The notes: a model not told the origin generated them from the letters alone. A DNA stretch of 64,000 nt from Aliiroseovarius marinus (GCF_004360145.1 NZ_SAIT01000003.1:248001-312000); one strand, 5' to 3'. Positions 8,513-19,126 are shown, counted from the stretch's first letter. Translations and numbers: made by a program.

Positions 8513-9009
8513 ACTTGCTTGATCGCCTCCCGACCAAAACTCTTATCATCGCGGCCGCTCTGGCCTCGGCCAGCATCTTGGCCGGCGCATTTGTCTTTCA
8601 GTCCTTGGGGTATGCGCCCTGTAAAATGTGTCTGTGGCAGCGCTGGCCCCATGCGATTGCGATTGCACTGGGCGGTGCCGCACTGGCCACCAAGATGCGC
8701 CTTCTGCGCTGGGTGGGCGCGTTGACCATGGCCGTGTCCGCTGGCCTTGGCATCTACCACTCGGGTGTTGAGCGGAAGTTGTGGGAGGGTCCGTCGTCCT
8801 GCACAGGCGGAGGTGTGGGCAACCTGTCGGTCGACGACCTGCTGGCGCAGATCCAAGCCGCCCCCCTGATCCGCTGCGACGAGATCCCGTGGCGCCTGTC
8901 CGACATGATCCCGATCGAGGCATTGGACATCACCATGGCCAACTTCAACGCCATTGGCTCGCTGGTCTTCATGGCGTTGTGGATCGTAGCAGCCCGCCGC
9001 GCAGACTAG
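8509..9009 (+). CDS. dsbB: Disulfide bond formation protein B (DsbB family)
   Basis: A 166-residue membrane protein with four hydrophobic segments. The first periplasmic loop holds Cys38 and Cys41 in YAPCKMCLWQRWPH, the quinone-reducing CxxC pair. The second loop holds Cys98 and Cys123, which correspond to the pair that reoxidises DsbA. It should pass electrons from DsbA to ubiquinone in the inner membrane. The second-loop cysteines are 25 residues apart, within family variation. It is coupled to the upstream DedA-like gene and its end overlaps the convergent trmJ by 4 bp. Confidence 0.92.
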   Translation: MNLLDRLPTKTLIIAAALASASILAGAFVFQSLGYAPCKMCLWQRWPHAIAIALGGAALATKMRLLRWVGALTMAVSAGLGIYHSGVERKLWEGPSSCTGGGVGNLSVDDLLAQIQAAPLIRCDEIPWRLSDMIPIEALDITMANFNAIGSLVFMALWIVAARRAD

Positions 9010-9773
9010 TCCTTGTTGCGCAGAAGCTGACGCAGGATGCCGTGGAACATCTGCACGTCCAGACGGCTGAGGTTCAGGCGGCTCCACATATTGCGCTGGG
9101 TAATCTTCATCACCTCGGCCTTGGTCTCGGGATAGAAATACCCGGCTTCGTCCAAGCGTTTTTCATAGTGCTCGGCCAGTTTCTCGACCTCGATCGCACT
9201 GGCCGGTTCGCTGCTGGCCCATTCCATCACGTGATGCGCGGTCTCATGGGTCTGGCGGCGATATTCATAGGCGGTCAGCAGCACACATTGCGCGAGGTTC
9301 AACGAGGCAAATTCCGGGTTTACCGGGACCGAGATCAGGGCATTCGCCCGCGCGACCTCGTCATTTTCCAGCCCTGTGCGTTCCGGACCGAACAGCACGG
9401 CCACTTTCTTGCCCTGCAGACGCATCTGACGGGCTTCTTCCATCGCGCGCTCGGGGCTCAGCACCGGTTTGGCCAGATCACGTGACCGCGCGGTCGTCGC
9501 ATAGACATAATCGCAATCGCCAATCCCCTCGGCCAGCGTGTCATAAACACTCGCCGCATCCAGAACACGCCCCGCGCCCGAGGCCATCGCCACGGCGGAT
9601 TGGTTCGGCCACCCGTCGCGCGGGTTGATGATCCGCATCCGCTCCAACCCGAAATTCAGCATTGCGCGCGCGGCGGCACCAATGTTTTCCCCCATCTGAG
9701 GGCGGACCAGAACGATTTCAGGCTGAGGTCCCAGTTGGGTCTCGGGGGTATCCATTGCGGCAGTCTCTTTCAT
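9006..9773 (-). CDS. trmJ: tRNA (cytidine/uridine-2'-O)-methyltransferase TrmJ-like (SPOUT)
   Basis: A 255-residue SPOUT-fold methyltransferase. Motif 1 is EIVLVRPQMGENIGAAARAM, motif 2 KKVAVLFGPERTGLENDEV, and motif 3 EFASLNLAQCVLLTAYEYRRQ; together they form the trefoil knot that binds S-adenosylmethionine. The order and the helical C-terminal extension after residue 165 fit TrmJ, which methylates the 2'-OH of position 32 in tRNA, rather than TrmH or RlmB. ATG at 9773 lacks a clear ribosome-binding site; ATG at 9755 has AAAGAG upstream and may be the real start. Convergent with dsbB (4-bp overlap), divergent from the TfoX-N gene. Confidence 0.87.
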   Translation of the reverse strand: MKETAAMDTPETQLGPQPEIVLVRPQMGENIGAAARAMLNFGLERMRIINPRDGWPNQSAVAMASGAGRVLDAASVYDTLAEGIGDCDYVYATTARSRDLAKPVLSPERAMEEARQMRLQGKKVAVLFGPERTGLENDEVARANALISVPVNPEFASLNLAQCVLLTAYEYRRQTHETAHHVMEWASSEPASAIEVEKLAEHYEKRLDEAGYFYPETKAEVMKITQRNMWSRLNLSRLDVQMFHGILRQLLRNKD

Positions 9774-9828
9774 TTGCTCGGGCGCGTGATACGCTGAGCA
9801 GGATCATTCGGCAAGCAGGAGCTTTCCC

Positions 9829-10158
9829 ATGGCTTATGACAGCGGTCTTTATGAAATCCTGAAAGACGATCTAGGCGAACGGCCCGATCTGGTGGAAAAG
9901 AAAATGTTCGGCGGCATTGCCTTCATGCTGAACGGCAACATGCTGTGTGGCGTGCATAAAGACGGCGCCATGTACCGGGTCGGAAAAGAACACGAGGCAG
10001 CAGCACTCGTCTTGCCCGGCGCGCGCAAGATGGATTTCACAGGACGTCCGATGGGCGGGTTCATTGATGCCGGTGAAGAGGCGATGGCAGATGACGACAC
10101 CCGCGCGGAATTACTGCGTCTGGCCGTGGATTTCGTGTCCTCTCTGCCCGCAAAGTAA
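9829..10158 (+). CDS. TfoX N-terminal domain protein
   Basis: A 109-residue protein. MAYDSGLYEILKDDLG, KKMFGGIAFMLNGNMLCGV and DGAMYRVGKEHEAAAL are hallmarks of the TfoX/Sxy N-terminal domain (FGG..F...G.m...v). In gammaproteobacteria full-length TfoX acts as a co-activator of competence genes with CRP; single-domain proteins like this one are common in alphaproteobacteria and have no established role. A purine-rich GGAGC precedes the ATG. It is divergent from trmJ and 69 bp upstream of the ThiE-like gene. Confidence 0.82.
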   Translation: MAYDSGLYEILKDDLGERPDLVEKKMFGGIAFMLNGNMLCGVHKDGAMYRVGKEHEAAALVLPGARKMDFTGRPMGGFIDAGEEAMADDDTRAELLRLAVDFVSSLPAK

Positions 10159-10227
10159 CGCCTACGCTTGCAATAGCGACAAACCCGGCTATGAAGCCTG
10201 TCAGAAAGAAGAAGAAGGATCGCGCAG

Positions 10228-10857
10228 ATGGCCGACACTGAACAGGACCGCCCCCAGCTGTATCTGGTGACCCCGCCCGAGATCGAGCTGTCGCGTTTCC
10301 CGACCGAACTGGCCAAAGTGCTGGATACCTATGACACCGCCTGCCTGCGCCTGTCGCTGGCCACCACGGATGAAGACCGCATCATGCGCGCCGCCGATGC
10401 CTGCCGCGAAGTCGCCCATGCCCGCGATGTCCCGATCGTGATCGCAGAACACGCGCTGCTGGTCGAGCGTCTGGGGCTGGACGGTGTGCATCTGGGCGAC
10501 GGCGCACGCCGCGTTCGCAAAACCCGCGATGATTTGGGTGCCGACGCCATTGTGGGCGCCTATTGTGCCGCCTCGCGCCATGACGGCATGAACGCAGGCG
10601 AAGTTGGCGCGGATTACGTCAGCTTTGGCCCGGCCGGATCGACGCCCCTTGGCGATGGTACCCGCGCGGAACATGATCTGTTTGCATGGTGGAGCCAGAT
10701 GATCGAGGTGCCCGTGGTCGCCGAAGGCGCGCTGGACGAAGACACGATCCGCGCCCTCACCCCCGTCACCGACTTCTTCGCCATTGGCGAGGAAATTTGG
10801 CGCACCGAGGATCCCGCGGCCACGTTGGGTCGCCTGCTGGCGGCAATGGACGGTTAA
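10228..10857 (+). CDS. Thiamine-phosphate synthase-like protein with altered active site
   Basis: A 209-residue TIM-barrel protein that aligns by eye to ThiE: PQLYLVTPP at the start, LGLDGVHLGDGARRVRKTR in the middle, then GADYVSFGPAGSTPLGDGT. Several residues that ThiE uses are missing. The QxRxK motif reads C39-L-R41-L-S43, the Asn-Asp-Arg position reads A73-E74-H75, the Thr-Lys after GP.FPT is replaced by Pro-Leu-Gly, and the GGI near the end is EGA. These are losses in the pyrophosphate and pyrimidine sites, so ordinary thiamine-phosphate synthesis is unlikely. It may be a TenI-like or repurposed homologue. The stop overlaps convergent olsA by 4 bp, and no other thiamine gene is in the window. 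Confidence 0.75.
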   Translation: MADTEQDRPQLYLVTPPEIELSRFPTELAKVLDTYDTACLRLSLATTDEDRIMRAADACREVAHARDVPIVIAEHALLVERLGLDGVHLGDGARRVRKTRDDLGADAIVGAYCAASRHDGMNAGEVGADYVSFGPAGSTPLGDGTRAEHDLFAWWSQMIEVPVVAEGALDEDTIRALTPVTDFFAIGEEIWRTEDPAATLGRLLAAMDG

Positions 10858-11687
10858 CGTTCGACGTTCAGATCGCCAAGACCTTCCCGAATGGCCGCCT
10901 CGCAATGGGCGGCCAGTTCTTTTCGACCCTTGAAGTCCGAGACCTTAACTGGCGCGTGATAGACTAGCTCGACCCGCCCTTGGCGCCTCACAGCCAAGGT
11001 CTGGAGCAAATGCGGGCCAAACTCCATGTCACCCCACCACCCATAGAACCGCGGATCATGTCCTTCCGGGGCGAAATATCGGATCGTGACGGGCTGCACC
11101 CACATGAAATCCCGCAAATCCGGCGTGAAGAAGGCGGCGAAGAGCGTTGACTTGAAGGGCAGAACCCGCTGGCTGTCCGAGGATGTGCCTTCCGGGAAAA
11201 AGAGCAGCTTGTGCCCGGCCATTAGACGGGTGCGGAAGACCTCGATCTGGGATTGCGCCTCTTTCCGGTCGCGGTTGATGAACACCGTCCCCGTCGCGCG
11301 CGCCAGCCAGCCAATGCCCGGCCAGCCCGCGACCTCGGATTTCGACACGAAATACACCCGTTTGCGGGCATTGAGCGAAAAGATATCCAGCCATCCCGCG
11401 TGATTGGCGACCACAGCACCTTTTTGCTTCATCGGTGTTCCGTTTGTTGCGAAGTGTATCCCAAGGATCCTAAAGGCGTTGCGGCAGACAAACTGTGTGA
11501 TGTGCGGCGTGATGGGCCTCTGCGTGCCAAAAATCGGTCGCTCGAACAGTCGTACCAGCAGCAGCAAGATCAACCCGCCGAAAACCAGAATGCCAAGCGG
11601 CAATCCGCGCCGAACAATGCGCAGATACTCTAATTTCGAGGGGTGAAACGCGTGCGGCTCGTGCCCGCCCTGCCACGTTGCATTCAT
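10854..11687 (-). CDS. olsA: Lyso-ornithine lipid O-acyltransferase (PlsC family)
   Basis: A 277-residue acyltransferase. A hydrophobic N-terminal stretch (GILVFGGLILLLLVRLF, about residues 32-48) anchors it in the inner membrane. ANHAGWLDIFSL is the catalytic HxxxxD motif and LLFFPEGTSSDSQRVLPFKS the glycerophosphate/acyl acceptor motif (FPEGT). By itself it could be a 1-acylglycerol-3-phosphate acyltransferase, but it directly follows an OlsB-like gene with a 4-bp overlap. That context supports OlsA, which adds the second acyl chain to lyso-ornithine lipid. Ornithine lipids replace phospholipids under phosphate limitation in many alphaproteobacteria, although no Pho box was seen upstream. 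Confidence 0.85.
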   Translation of the reverse strand: MNATWQGGHEPHAFHPSKLEYLRIVRRGLPLGILVFGGLILLLLVRLFERPIFGTQRPITPHITQFVCRNAFRILGIHFATNGTPMKQKGAVVANHAGWLDIFSLNARKRVYFVSKSEVAGWPGIGWLARATGTVFINRDRKEAQSQIEVFRTRLMAGHKLLFFPEGTSSDSQRVLPFKSTLFAAFFTPDLRDFMWVQPVTIRYFAPEGHDPRFYGWWGDMEFGPHLLQTLAVRRQGRVELVYHAPVKVSDFKGRKELAAHCEAAIREGLGDLNVER

Positions 11688-12454
11688 GTTTTGCCCCCCG
11701 CATAGATGGCGCGCGAACGGTCATTGACCAGCGACATATCGATGATCAGACAGACATCGGTGGTGTTGAAGACATGATCGACAAACGCACCTTCTCCCAC
11801 GAACCCGCCAAGCCGCAGATAGCCTTTGATCAGCGCCGGAACCGCACGCATGGCTGCCGGGCGATCGATCTCGCTTTCCGGCATCAGATCCATCGATTGA
11901 TACACGTTTGGCTGGGCGCGCACCCGAATGGCTTCGGGCGCAAGGTGACGGTGATGCAGCAGGGACAAAGGCGCCTTCAGCGCGTCAACATCCGTCCCGT
12001 GGAACGAGGCTACGCCGAACAGAATTTCGATCCCGTGCTCTTCCACATAGCGGGCCAATCCGCCCCATAGATGCATCATCGCAGCTCCGCCGCGATAGTC
12101 CGGATGCAGGCAAGACCGACCTAATTCCAACAACTTACGGCCCGAATTCTTCAGGATGCTGAGGTCATACTCGTCCTCGGAGTAAAAATGGTCTGGCCCG
12201 TCGGGCGTGTTCAGTTTCTCGCCCCGCAGCAAGCGATAGACCCCAACCGCAGGGGAACCTTCGCGCGCGTGGTCAAACAGGATCAAATGATCATAGAACG
12301 GATCAAACGCATCACGTTCCAACCCGTTCTCGTGGTCCACCAAAGGCCCGTCCCCGCCCAGCTCGCGCACGAAGACATCGTAACGCAGCCGTTGTGCTGC
12401 GATCAGATCTGCGTCACTCTGGGCAAGTCTCAGTTCAAATTCGGGCGCAGTCAT
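11684..12454 (-). CDS. olsB: L-ornithine N-alpha-acyltransferase
   Basis: A 256-residue GNAT-like enzyme. ATG at 12454 is used in place of the TTG six bases upstream. LRYDVFVRELGGDGPLVDHENGLERDAFDPFYDHLILFD and LGRSCLHPDYRGGAAMMHLWGGLARY are characteristic of the OlsB family, in which a GNAT-related fold transfers a 3-hydroxyacyl chain from acyl carrier protein to ornithine. HGTDVDALKAPLSLLHHRHLAPEA is also family-typical. It forms a two-gene operon with olsA, giving both steps of ornithine lipid synthesis. No strong ribosome-binding site is visible. Confidence 0.88.
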   Translation of the reverse strand: MTAPEFELRLAQSDADLIAAQRLRYDVFVRELGGDGPLVDHENGLERDAFDPFYDHLILFDHAREGSPAVGVYRLLRGEKLNTPDGPDHFYSEDEYDLSILKNSGRKLLELGRSCLHPDYRGGAAMMHLWGGLARYVEEHGIEILFGVASFHGTDVDALKAPLSLLHHRHLAPEAIRVRAQPNVYQSMDLMPESEIDRPAAMRAVPALIKGYLRLGGFVGEGAFVDHVFNTTDVCLIIDMSLVNDRSRAIYAGGKT

Positions 12455-12533
12455 TGGCAATTAACCATTTGATAACCTTGTTCAGCTCATATGGCTCAGA
12501 CACCGGACGCGCAATGGGCATCCGCGCGGCACC

Positions 12534-12722
12534 TTAGCGTTCAGGAGGCGTAAATACAGGCATCAAGTCAACATGTTCAATCATGATCACCTTCTTTCCG
12601 GCGTGCTCGAAGTTTACCGTGACGCGCCCACCGATATTGGATTGCACCTGCCCCAGCCCCCAATCGGGTTTCTCGGGGTGGCGCACCAGCATTCCCGGTT
12701 CAAGAAGTGATCCCAATCCCAT
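12534..12722 (-). CDS. DUF3553 family small protein
   Basis: A 62-residue protein with the DUF3553 pattern: PGMLVRHPEKPDWGLGQVQSN then GRVTVNFEHAGKKVI. This is a small beta-rich, SH3-like domain of unknown function, also found in UvrD-type helicases, where it is thought to help protein or nucleic-acid contacts. The gene stands alone and is transcribed divergently from chpT with 27 bp between the start codons, so the two share a very compact promoter region. Confidence 0.75.
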   Translation of the reverse strand: MGLGSLLEPGMLVRHPEKPDWGLGQVQSNIGGRVTVNFEHAGKKVIMIEHVDLMPVFTPPER

Positions 12723-12749
12723 GACATTCTTCCCTATCAGGCTTCAAAC

Positions 12750-13349
12750 ATGACCAAACAAGACCGCGACCTGACCGCGTTGATCGGATCCCGCATCTGC
12801 CATGACCTTATCAGCCCTTTGGGCGCAATCGGCAATGGGGTAGAGCTGTTGCAACTGTCCGGCATGGGCGACAGCCCGGAAATGGCGCTGATTGCAGAGA
12901 GCGTGACCAATGCCAACCTGCGGATCCGCTTTTTCCGCGTAGCGTTCGGCGCTGCGGCTGACGGCCAATCGCTGTCTGAAAAAGAAATTCGCGCTGTGCT
13001 GGCCCCCGGCGTCGATGGGCGCAAGATCAAGATCGACTGGCAGCCTGCGGGCGATCTTCCCCGAACCGAAGTGAAACTGGCTTTCCTTGCGTTGCAATGC
13101 TTTGAAAGTGCGATGCCCTGGGGCGGTCAGCTGACTGTCACACGCACTGATGAGCGCTGGCAGATGTCGGCGCAAGGCGAACGTTTGAACATCAATCCCG
13201 ATCTGTGGGGCCTGCTGTCCGAAGCCAAACCCGATCTCGAGGTGCCGCCTGCCCATGTCCATTTCGCGCTGATCCGGCCAGAGCTGCAACGGCAAGACCG
13301 AACAGCTATGGTCCAGATCGCTGACCAGAGCATCGCTCTGACCTTCTGA
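12750..13349 (+). CDS. chpT: Histidine phosphotransferase ChpT
   Basis: A 199-residue protein. ALIGSRICHDLISPLGAIGNGVELLQ near the N-terminus is the DHp-like helix of ChpT with the phosphorylatable histidine followed by Asp-Leu. The rest resembles a degenerate histidine-kinase ATPase domain that does not bind ATP. In alphaproteobacteria ChpT passes phosphate from the hybrid kinase CckA to CtrA and CpdR and so controls cell cycle, motility and, in Rhodobacterales, gene transfer agent and flagellar genes. A CtrA-type site lies elsewhere in this window (36060-36075). A bidirectional terminator follows. Confidence 0.88.
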   Translation: MTKQDRDLTALIGSRICHDLISPLGAIGNGVELLQLSGMGDSPEMALIAESVTNANLRIRFFRVAFGAAADGQSLSEKEIRAVLAPGVDGRKIKIDWQPAGDLPRTEVKLAFLALQCFESAMPWGGQLTVTRTDERWQMSAQGERLNINPDLWGLLSEAKPDLEVPPAHVHFALIRPELQRQDRTAMVQIADQSIALTF

Positions 13350-13353
13350 ACGA

Positions 13354-13379
13354 AAAAGCCGCCCCTGAGGGCGGCTTTT
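13354..13379. terminator. Bidirectional terminator between chpT and proA
   Basis: A perfect 11-bp stem AAAAGCCGCCC/GGGCGGCTTTT with a CTGA loop. It has A residues on one side and T residues on the other, so it can stop both the plus-strand chpT transcript and the minus-strand proA transcript. It lies directly between the two convergent stop codons. Confidence 0.88.
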
Positions 13380-13382
13380 AAT

Positions 13383-14630
13383 TTAGGCGCGCGTGGTGCC
13401 GTCGCCGACGACCAAATACTTGAACGATGTCAGCTGCTTAGAACCCACCGGGCCACGCGCGTGCATCTTGCCAGTGGCAATCCCGATCTCGGCCCCCATG
13501 CCAAACTCGCCGCCATCGGCAAATTGGGTCGATGCATTGCGCATCAGGATCGCGCTGTCCAGACGAGTGAAGAAATGCTCCGCCGTCGCATCATCTTCCG
13601 TCATGATCGCATCCGTGTGGGACGAGGAATAGCGGTTGATGTGATCAATCGCGCCGTCCACGTCATCGACAAGCTTGGCGGCGATGATGCTGTCCAGATA
13701 CTCGTGGCCCCAGTCGTCTTCAGTAGCGGGAACACTGCCGGTCAGGCCATCGCTCACGCGCACCTCAACCCCGGCGGCCATCAGATCGTCGATCACCGCC
13801 TGCCCCAGGCCCAGTGAATCGCGGTGGATCAGCAGACACTCGGCCGAGCCACAGATACCGGTCCGGCGCGTCTTGGCGTTCATTACGACCTTACGGGTCT
13901 TCTCGGCATCCGCATCCTTGTCGATATAGATGTGCACGATCCCTTCCAGATGGGCAAAGACCGGCACGCGCGCCTCGCGCTGGACCAGCCCCACAAGCCC
14001 TTTGCCGCCCCGCGGGACGATCACGTCTACATAGTCGGTCATCGTCAGCATCTCGCTAACTGCGGCGCGATCACGGGTCGGGATCAGTTGAATGGCGTCC
14101 TCGGGCAGACCGGCGGCGCGCAGTCCGTCTTGCAAGCATTCATGGATCAGCCCTGCCGAGTGGAAGCTTTCCGAGCCGCCCCGCAGGATCACCGCGTTCC
14201 CGGCCTTCAGGCACAAGGCGCCCGCATCTGCGGTCACGTTGGGGCGGCTTTCGTAGATCACACCAATTACACCCAACGGGGTACGCACGCGGCGAATGTT
14301 CAGGCCCGTGGGACGGTCCCATTCTTCCATCACCTCGCCCACCGGATCATCCTGCGCGGCCACAGCACGCAGCCCGTCGCACATACCTTTGATGCGGTCT
14401 TCATCCAGCATCAAACGGTCCATCATCGCGTCCGACAGACCTTTGCCCCGGCCAAACTCCATGTCTTTTTTGTTGGCGGCGATAATGTCATCCCGACGTG
14501 CCCAGCAGGCATCGGCCGCGGCCATCAAGGCCTTTTCCTTGGCCTCGGCTGGGGCGAAAGCAAGGTCACGTGCGGCCGCGCGGGCGCGGGTGCCAATGTC
14601 GGTCATCATGGTTTTGATGTCGTCGCTCAT
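13383..14630 (-). CDS. proA: Glutamate-5-semialdehyde dehydrogenase (gamma-glutamyl phosphate reductase)
   Basis: A 415-residue protein of standard ProA length in the aldehyde dehydrogenase superfamily. [35 protein letters not shown] is the NADPH-binding and linker region; [17 protein letters not shown] holds the catalytic cysteine. The C-terminal [20 protein letters not shown] is a strong ProA signature. It reduces gamma-glutamyl phosphate to glutamate semialdehyde, the second step of proline synthesis. It lies 40 bp downstream of proB, which makes its unstable substrate, and is last in the obgE-proB-proA run before the shared terminator. Confidence 0.96.
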   Translation of the reverse strand: MSDDIKTMMTDIGTRARAAARDLAFAPAEAKEKALMAAADACWARRDDIIAANKKDMEFGRGKGLSDAMMDRLMLDEDRIKGMCDGLRAVAAQDDPVGEVMEEWDRPTGLNIRRVRTPLGVIGVIYESRPNVTADAGALCLKAGNAVILRGGSESFHSAGLIHECLQDGLRAAGLPEDAIQLIPTRDRAAVSEMLTMTDYVDVIVPRGGKGLVGLVQREARVPVFAHLEGIVHIYIDKDADAEKTRKVVMNAKTRRTGICGSAECLLIHRDSLGLGQAVIDDLMAAGVEVRVSDGLTGSVPATEDDWGHEYLDSIIAAKLVDDVDGAIDHINRYSSSHTDAIMTEDDATAEHFFTRLDSAILMRNASTQFADGGEFGMGAEIGIATGKMHARGPVGSKQLTSFKYLVVGDGTTRA

Positions 14631-14670
14631 CTTGCTTTCTCCATTAAGGTCGTCTTGTAGCTTATTGTCT

Positions 14671-16820
<2,150 letters not shown>

Positions 16821-16884
16821 TCACAGGCGATAGAGGGAAATTGGCCGAGGCTCAAGTCCAGAGCCTGCAGCAAGGGCAATTGGA

Positions 16885-17439
16885 TCAGCTTTCTGGTCGC
16901 GAAAGTGGGAAATCAGGCGATTGCGCGCGCGCCTCCCAATCCGCACGCGACAGGCTGAGCTTGATCAGCACCTCATCGCAATCGCGCGAGACGCAATGCG
17001 CGTTTTCGATCTTCCCGGTGTTTCGGAACCCCAGCCCCGTCAATACTGCGCGCGACGCATGGTTGCCGGGGAAGTGGCCCGAACCGATTTGGTCCAGATC
17101 CGTGGTCGCAAACACATGCGAAATTAAAGCGCTCGCCGCTTCCCGCATGACGCCTCGACCGTGATGCTTGCGCCCCAGCCAATACCCCAAAGTCGGGTCA
17201 AGGCCGACGACGCCCAGAACCTCTCCACCCTCATCAATCGCCAGCCCACCCAACGGATTGGTGGTGGCGAGATAGTTCAGAAATCCGTCGAAATCCGCCC
17301 GCGTATAGGGATGCGGCACAACCGTCAGCCAGCGCGCCACCTCAATATCGTCAAGAAGCGCGACGACCTGATCGCCGTCATCCGGCGTCAGGGGGCGGAG
17401 CGCAAACCGTTCCGTCCTGATCTGGATATTCTTTTCCAT
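16885..17439 (-). CDS. GNAT family N-acetyltransferase (RimJ/RimL-like)
   Basis: A 184-residue acetyltransferase. It starts IQIRTERFALRPLTPDDGDQVV, has GLDPTLGYWLGRKHHGRGVM as the acetyl-CoA-binding segment (the Q/RxxGxG/A equivalent), and SGHFPGNHASRAVLTGLGFRNTG as the C-terminal motif of the RimJ/RimL subfamily (N..S..vl...GF). The substrate is unknown; relatives acetylate ribosomal proteins, other protein N-termini or small amines. It starts 9 bp after a paralogous GNAT and is placed between rpmA and obgE. Confidence 0.87.
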   Translation of the reverse strand: MEKNIQIRTERFALRPLTPDDGDQVVALLDDIEVARWLTVVPHPYTRADFDGFLNYLATTNPLGGLAIDEGGEVLGVVGLDPTLGYWLGRKHHGRGVMREAASALISHVFATTDLDQIGSGHFPGNHASRAVLTGLGFRNTGKIENAHCVSRDCDEVLIKLSLSRADWEARAQSPDFPLSRPES

Positions 17440-17448
17440 GGCAATGTG

Positions 17449-17988
17449 TTACGCCATCTTCCTGATGTAGGTCCAGGTTGGCACATTGGCCCCGCGCGCC
17501 ACCGAATGGCTTTCCGCGTCGCCAATATATTCGAACCCTGCATGTGTCAGCACACGGGCCGAGGCCGGGTTGTCTTGGAAGACTTCCGCAAAGATGGTGC
17601 TATTGGCCTGGGGGTTCGCCTCGATCAGCGCACAGACAGCCTCGGACGCGATACCCGAGTTCCAGAACCCCGGCGACACCCAATAGCCAAGCTGGCTCTG
17701 CCCGCGATCCAGCGCGTTCAGCGTAATCACGCCCAGAACGTCATCCTGATCCTCGTTCAGACTGTCCATAACCCAGACATCCTCGTTCCGGTCCTCGGCC
17801 ATGGCGCGGTCAATAAACGCCTCGGTCACGCCGGGCGGCAAGGGATGCGGGATCGAGCGCGTGGCCTCAGCCACCCGTTTGTCCGACACAGACAGGACCA
17901 ATGCCCCAAGATCCGAGGGCCGCACCGGGCGCAGCACAAAACGCTCCGCCTGAATGATCGGCTGGGTTCTGATATCTACATGCTTCAT
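17449..17988 (-). CDS. GNAT family N-acetyltransferase (RimJ/RimL-like), paralogue
   Basis: A 179-residue protein. ATG at 17988 was chosen because GAGGAGGGAAAG precedes it; the frame runs on upstream without coding character, through the rpmA terminator. It shares the layout of the next gene: QPIIQAERFVLRPVRPSDLG at the start, LNALDRGQSQLGYWVSPGFWNSGIA over the acetyl-CoA site, and DNPASARVLTHAGFEYIGDAE near the end. The two are probably a tandem duplication. The acceptor substrate is not known. Second of the genes inserted between rpmA and obgE. Confidence 0.87.
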   Translation of the reverse strand: MKHVDIRTQPIIQAERFVLRPVRPSDLGALVLSVSDKRVAEATRSIPHPLPPGVTEAFIDRAMAEDRNEDVWVMDSLNEDQDDVLGVITLNALDRGQSQLGYWVSPGFWNSGIASEAVCALIEANPQANSTIFAEVFQDNPASARVLTHAGFEYIGDAESHSVARGANVPTWTYIRKMA

Positions 17989-18132
17989 GGCTTTCCCTCC
18001 TCTGAAAAGCACTGAATGCACCGCCCGTTCTTCCCGTGAAGACCAACGCATAACCTGCGTTTTCGGCGCTTTTAGGGCGTTCTTATGAACGTTGGATGAA
18101 CAGGCAAGTAAGTACTGAAAACAAAAAGAAAA

Positions 18133-18157
18133 GGGGCCGGCTATCACAGCCGGCCCC
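18133..18157 (-). terminator. Terminator downstream of rpmA
   Basis: A 10-bp perfect stem GGGGCCGGCT/AGCCGGCCCC with a five-base loop. On the minus strand it is followed by a U-rich tract (complement of AAAAAGAAAA at 18123-18132). It sits 30 bp past the rpmA stop and would end the rplU-rpmA transcript, implying that the GNAT-obgE-proBA genes have their own promoter. Confidence 0.85.
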
Positions 18158-18187
18158 TGAAATTTCACAACCTCGTTAGGTTTCGGC

Positions 18188-18457
18188 TTACTCTGCGGCC
18201 TCCGCCACCGGGAGAACCGAAATAAAGGTGCGGCCTTTCAGGCCTTTGTGGAATTTGACGGTGCCTTCGCTGGTTGCAAAGATGGTGTGATCTTTGCCCA
18301 TGCCCACGTTCTCACCCGGCCACATCTTGGTACCGCGCTGACGCACGATGATGTTGCCCGGGATCACAACCTGACCACCATATTTCTTTACACCAAGGCG
18401 ACGACCGGCTGAGTCGCGGCCGTTACGGGATGAACCGCCTGCTTTTTTATGTGCCAT
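18188..18457 (-). CDS. rpmA: 50S ribosomal protein L27
   Basis: An 89-residue protein matching bL27: [28 protein letters not shown] and [21 protein letters not shown] are near-universal. The basic N-terminal tail reaches the peptidyl-transferase centre. It carries the short Gram-negative form of the N-terminus, without the extra peptide processed in Firmicutes. It follows rplU by 21 bp and ends at a strong terminator. Confidence 0.97.
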   Translation of the reverse strand: MAHKKAGGSSRNGRDSAGRRLGVKKYGGQVVIPGNIIVRQRGTKMWPGENVGMGKDHTIFATSEGTVKFHKGLKGRTFISVLPVAEAAE

Positions 18458-18478
18458 GCTATCTCTCCTTAGCTCTTG

Positions 18479-19126
18479 TTAGCCTTTGGCCAGTTCTTTG
18501 GCCTGCTCTACCCAGCCTTCACGCTCGATACGGCCTTTGAACGACAGTTTCTCGTCGAACTCAGCGATATCAGCTTCGCCCCAAGCGGCGATCTGAGCAA
18601 AGGTGGTGATGCCAGCTTCCAGCAGTTTCTTTTCAAGCGCGGGGCCTACGCCCGACAGCTTTTTCAGATCGTCAGCACCGGCGGGTGCTTCTGCCTTGGC
18701 GGCTTTCTTCGGAGCTGCTTTCTTTGCCGGGGCTTTCTTGGCAGGCTTCGCAGCAGCTGCAACAGCAGCACCCGAAACCGAACCTGCACCGATGGCAGCT
18801 TTCACGCCCGACTTGTCGGCACCCTTTTCCAGGATGTCAGTCACGCGGAGCAGCGTCAGTTGCTGACGGTGACCCTTGGTGCGCTTCGAGCTGTGCTTAC
18901 GGCGACGCTTCACGAAGTGAATGACTTTTTCGCCTTTGATCTGGTCAATGACTTCTGCCTGTACACCAGCACCTTCTACGGTGGGGGCACCAACAGTCGA
19001 ACCGACCATCAGAATCTCGTTGAACTGGACTGTCTCGCCAGCATCGGCCGCCAGCTTTTCAACGCGCAGAACGTCGCCAGCCTGGACCTTATACTGCTTG
19101 CCGCCGGTTTTCAGAACCGCAAACAT
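18479..19126 (-). CDS. rplU: 50S ribosomal protein L21 with a C-terminal HhH-like extension
   Basis: A 215-residue protein; ATG at 19126 is preceded by AAGGAAGA and gives the standard start MFAVLKTGGKQYKVQ. Residues 1-100 are ordinary bL21 (KVIHFVKRRRKHSSKRTKGHRQQLT and LLRVTDI at the end). Beyond that comes an Ala/Lys/Pro-rich linker (KPAKKAPAKKAAPKKAAK) and a compact tail containing LKKLSGVGPALEKKLLEAGI, a helix-hairpin-helix-like motif seen in DNA-binding proteins, then TFAQIAAWGEADIAEFDEKL. Usual L21 is about 103 residues, so the extension doubles the protein. Similar extensions occur in other Rhodobacterales. The function of the tail is unknown. Confidence 0.95.
   Translation of the reverse strand: MFAVLKTGGKQYKVQAGDVLRVEKLAADAGETVQFNEILMVGSTVGAPTVEGAGVQAEVIDQIKGEKVIHFVKRRRKHSSKRTKGHRQQLTLLRVTDILEKGADKSGVKAAIGAGSVSGAAVAAAAKPAKKAPAKKAAPKKAAKAEAPAGADDLKKLSGVGPALEKKLLEAGITTFAQIAAWGEADIAEFDEKLSFKGRIEREGWVEQAKELAKG

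Noticed and set aside
12461-12476. TTAA-N7-ATAAC, a near match to the CtrA consensus before olsB
   Set aside because: One mismatch and only 7 bp from the start codon, so it would overlap the ribosome-binding region; chance is likely.
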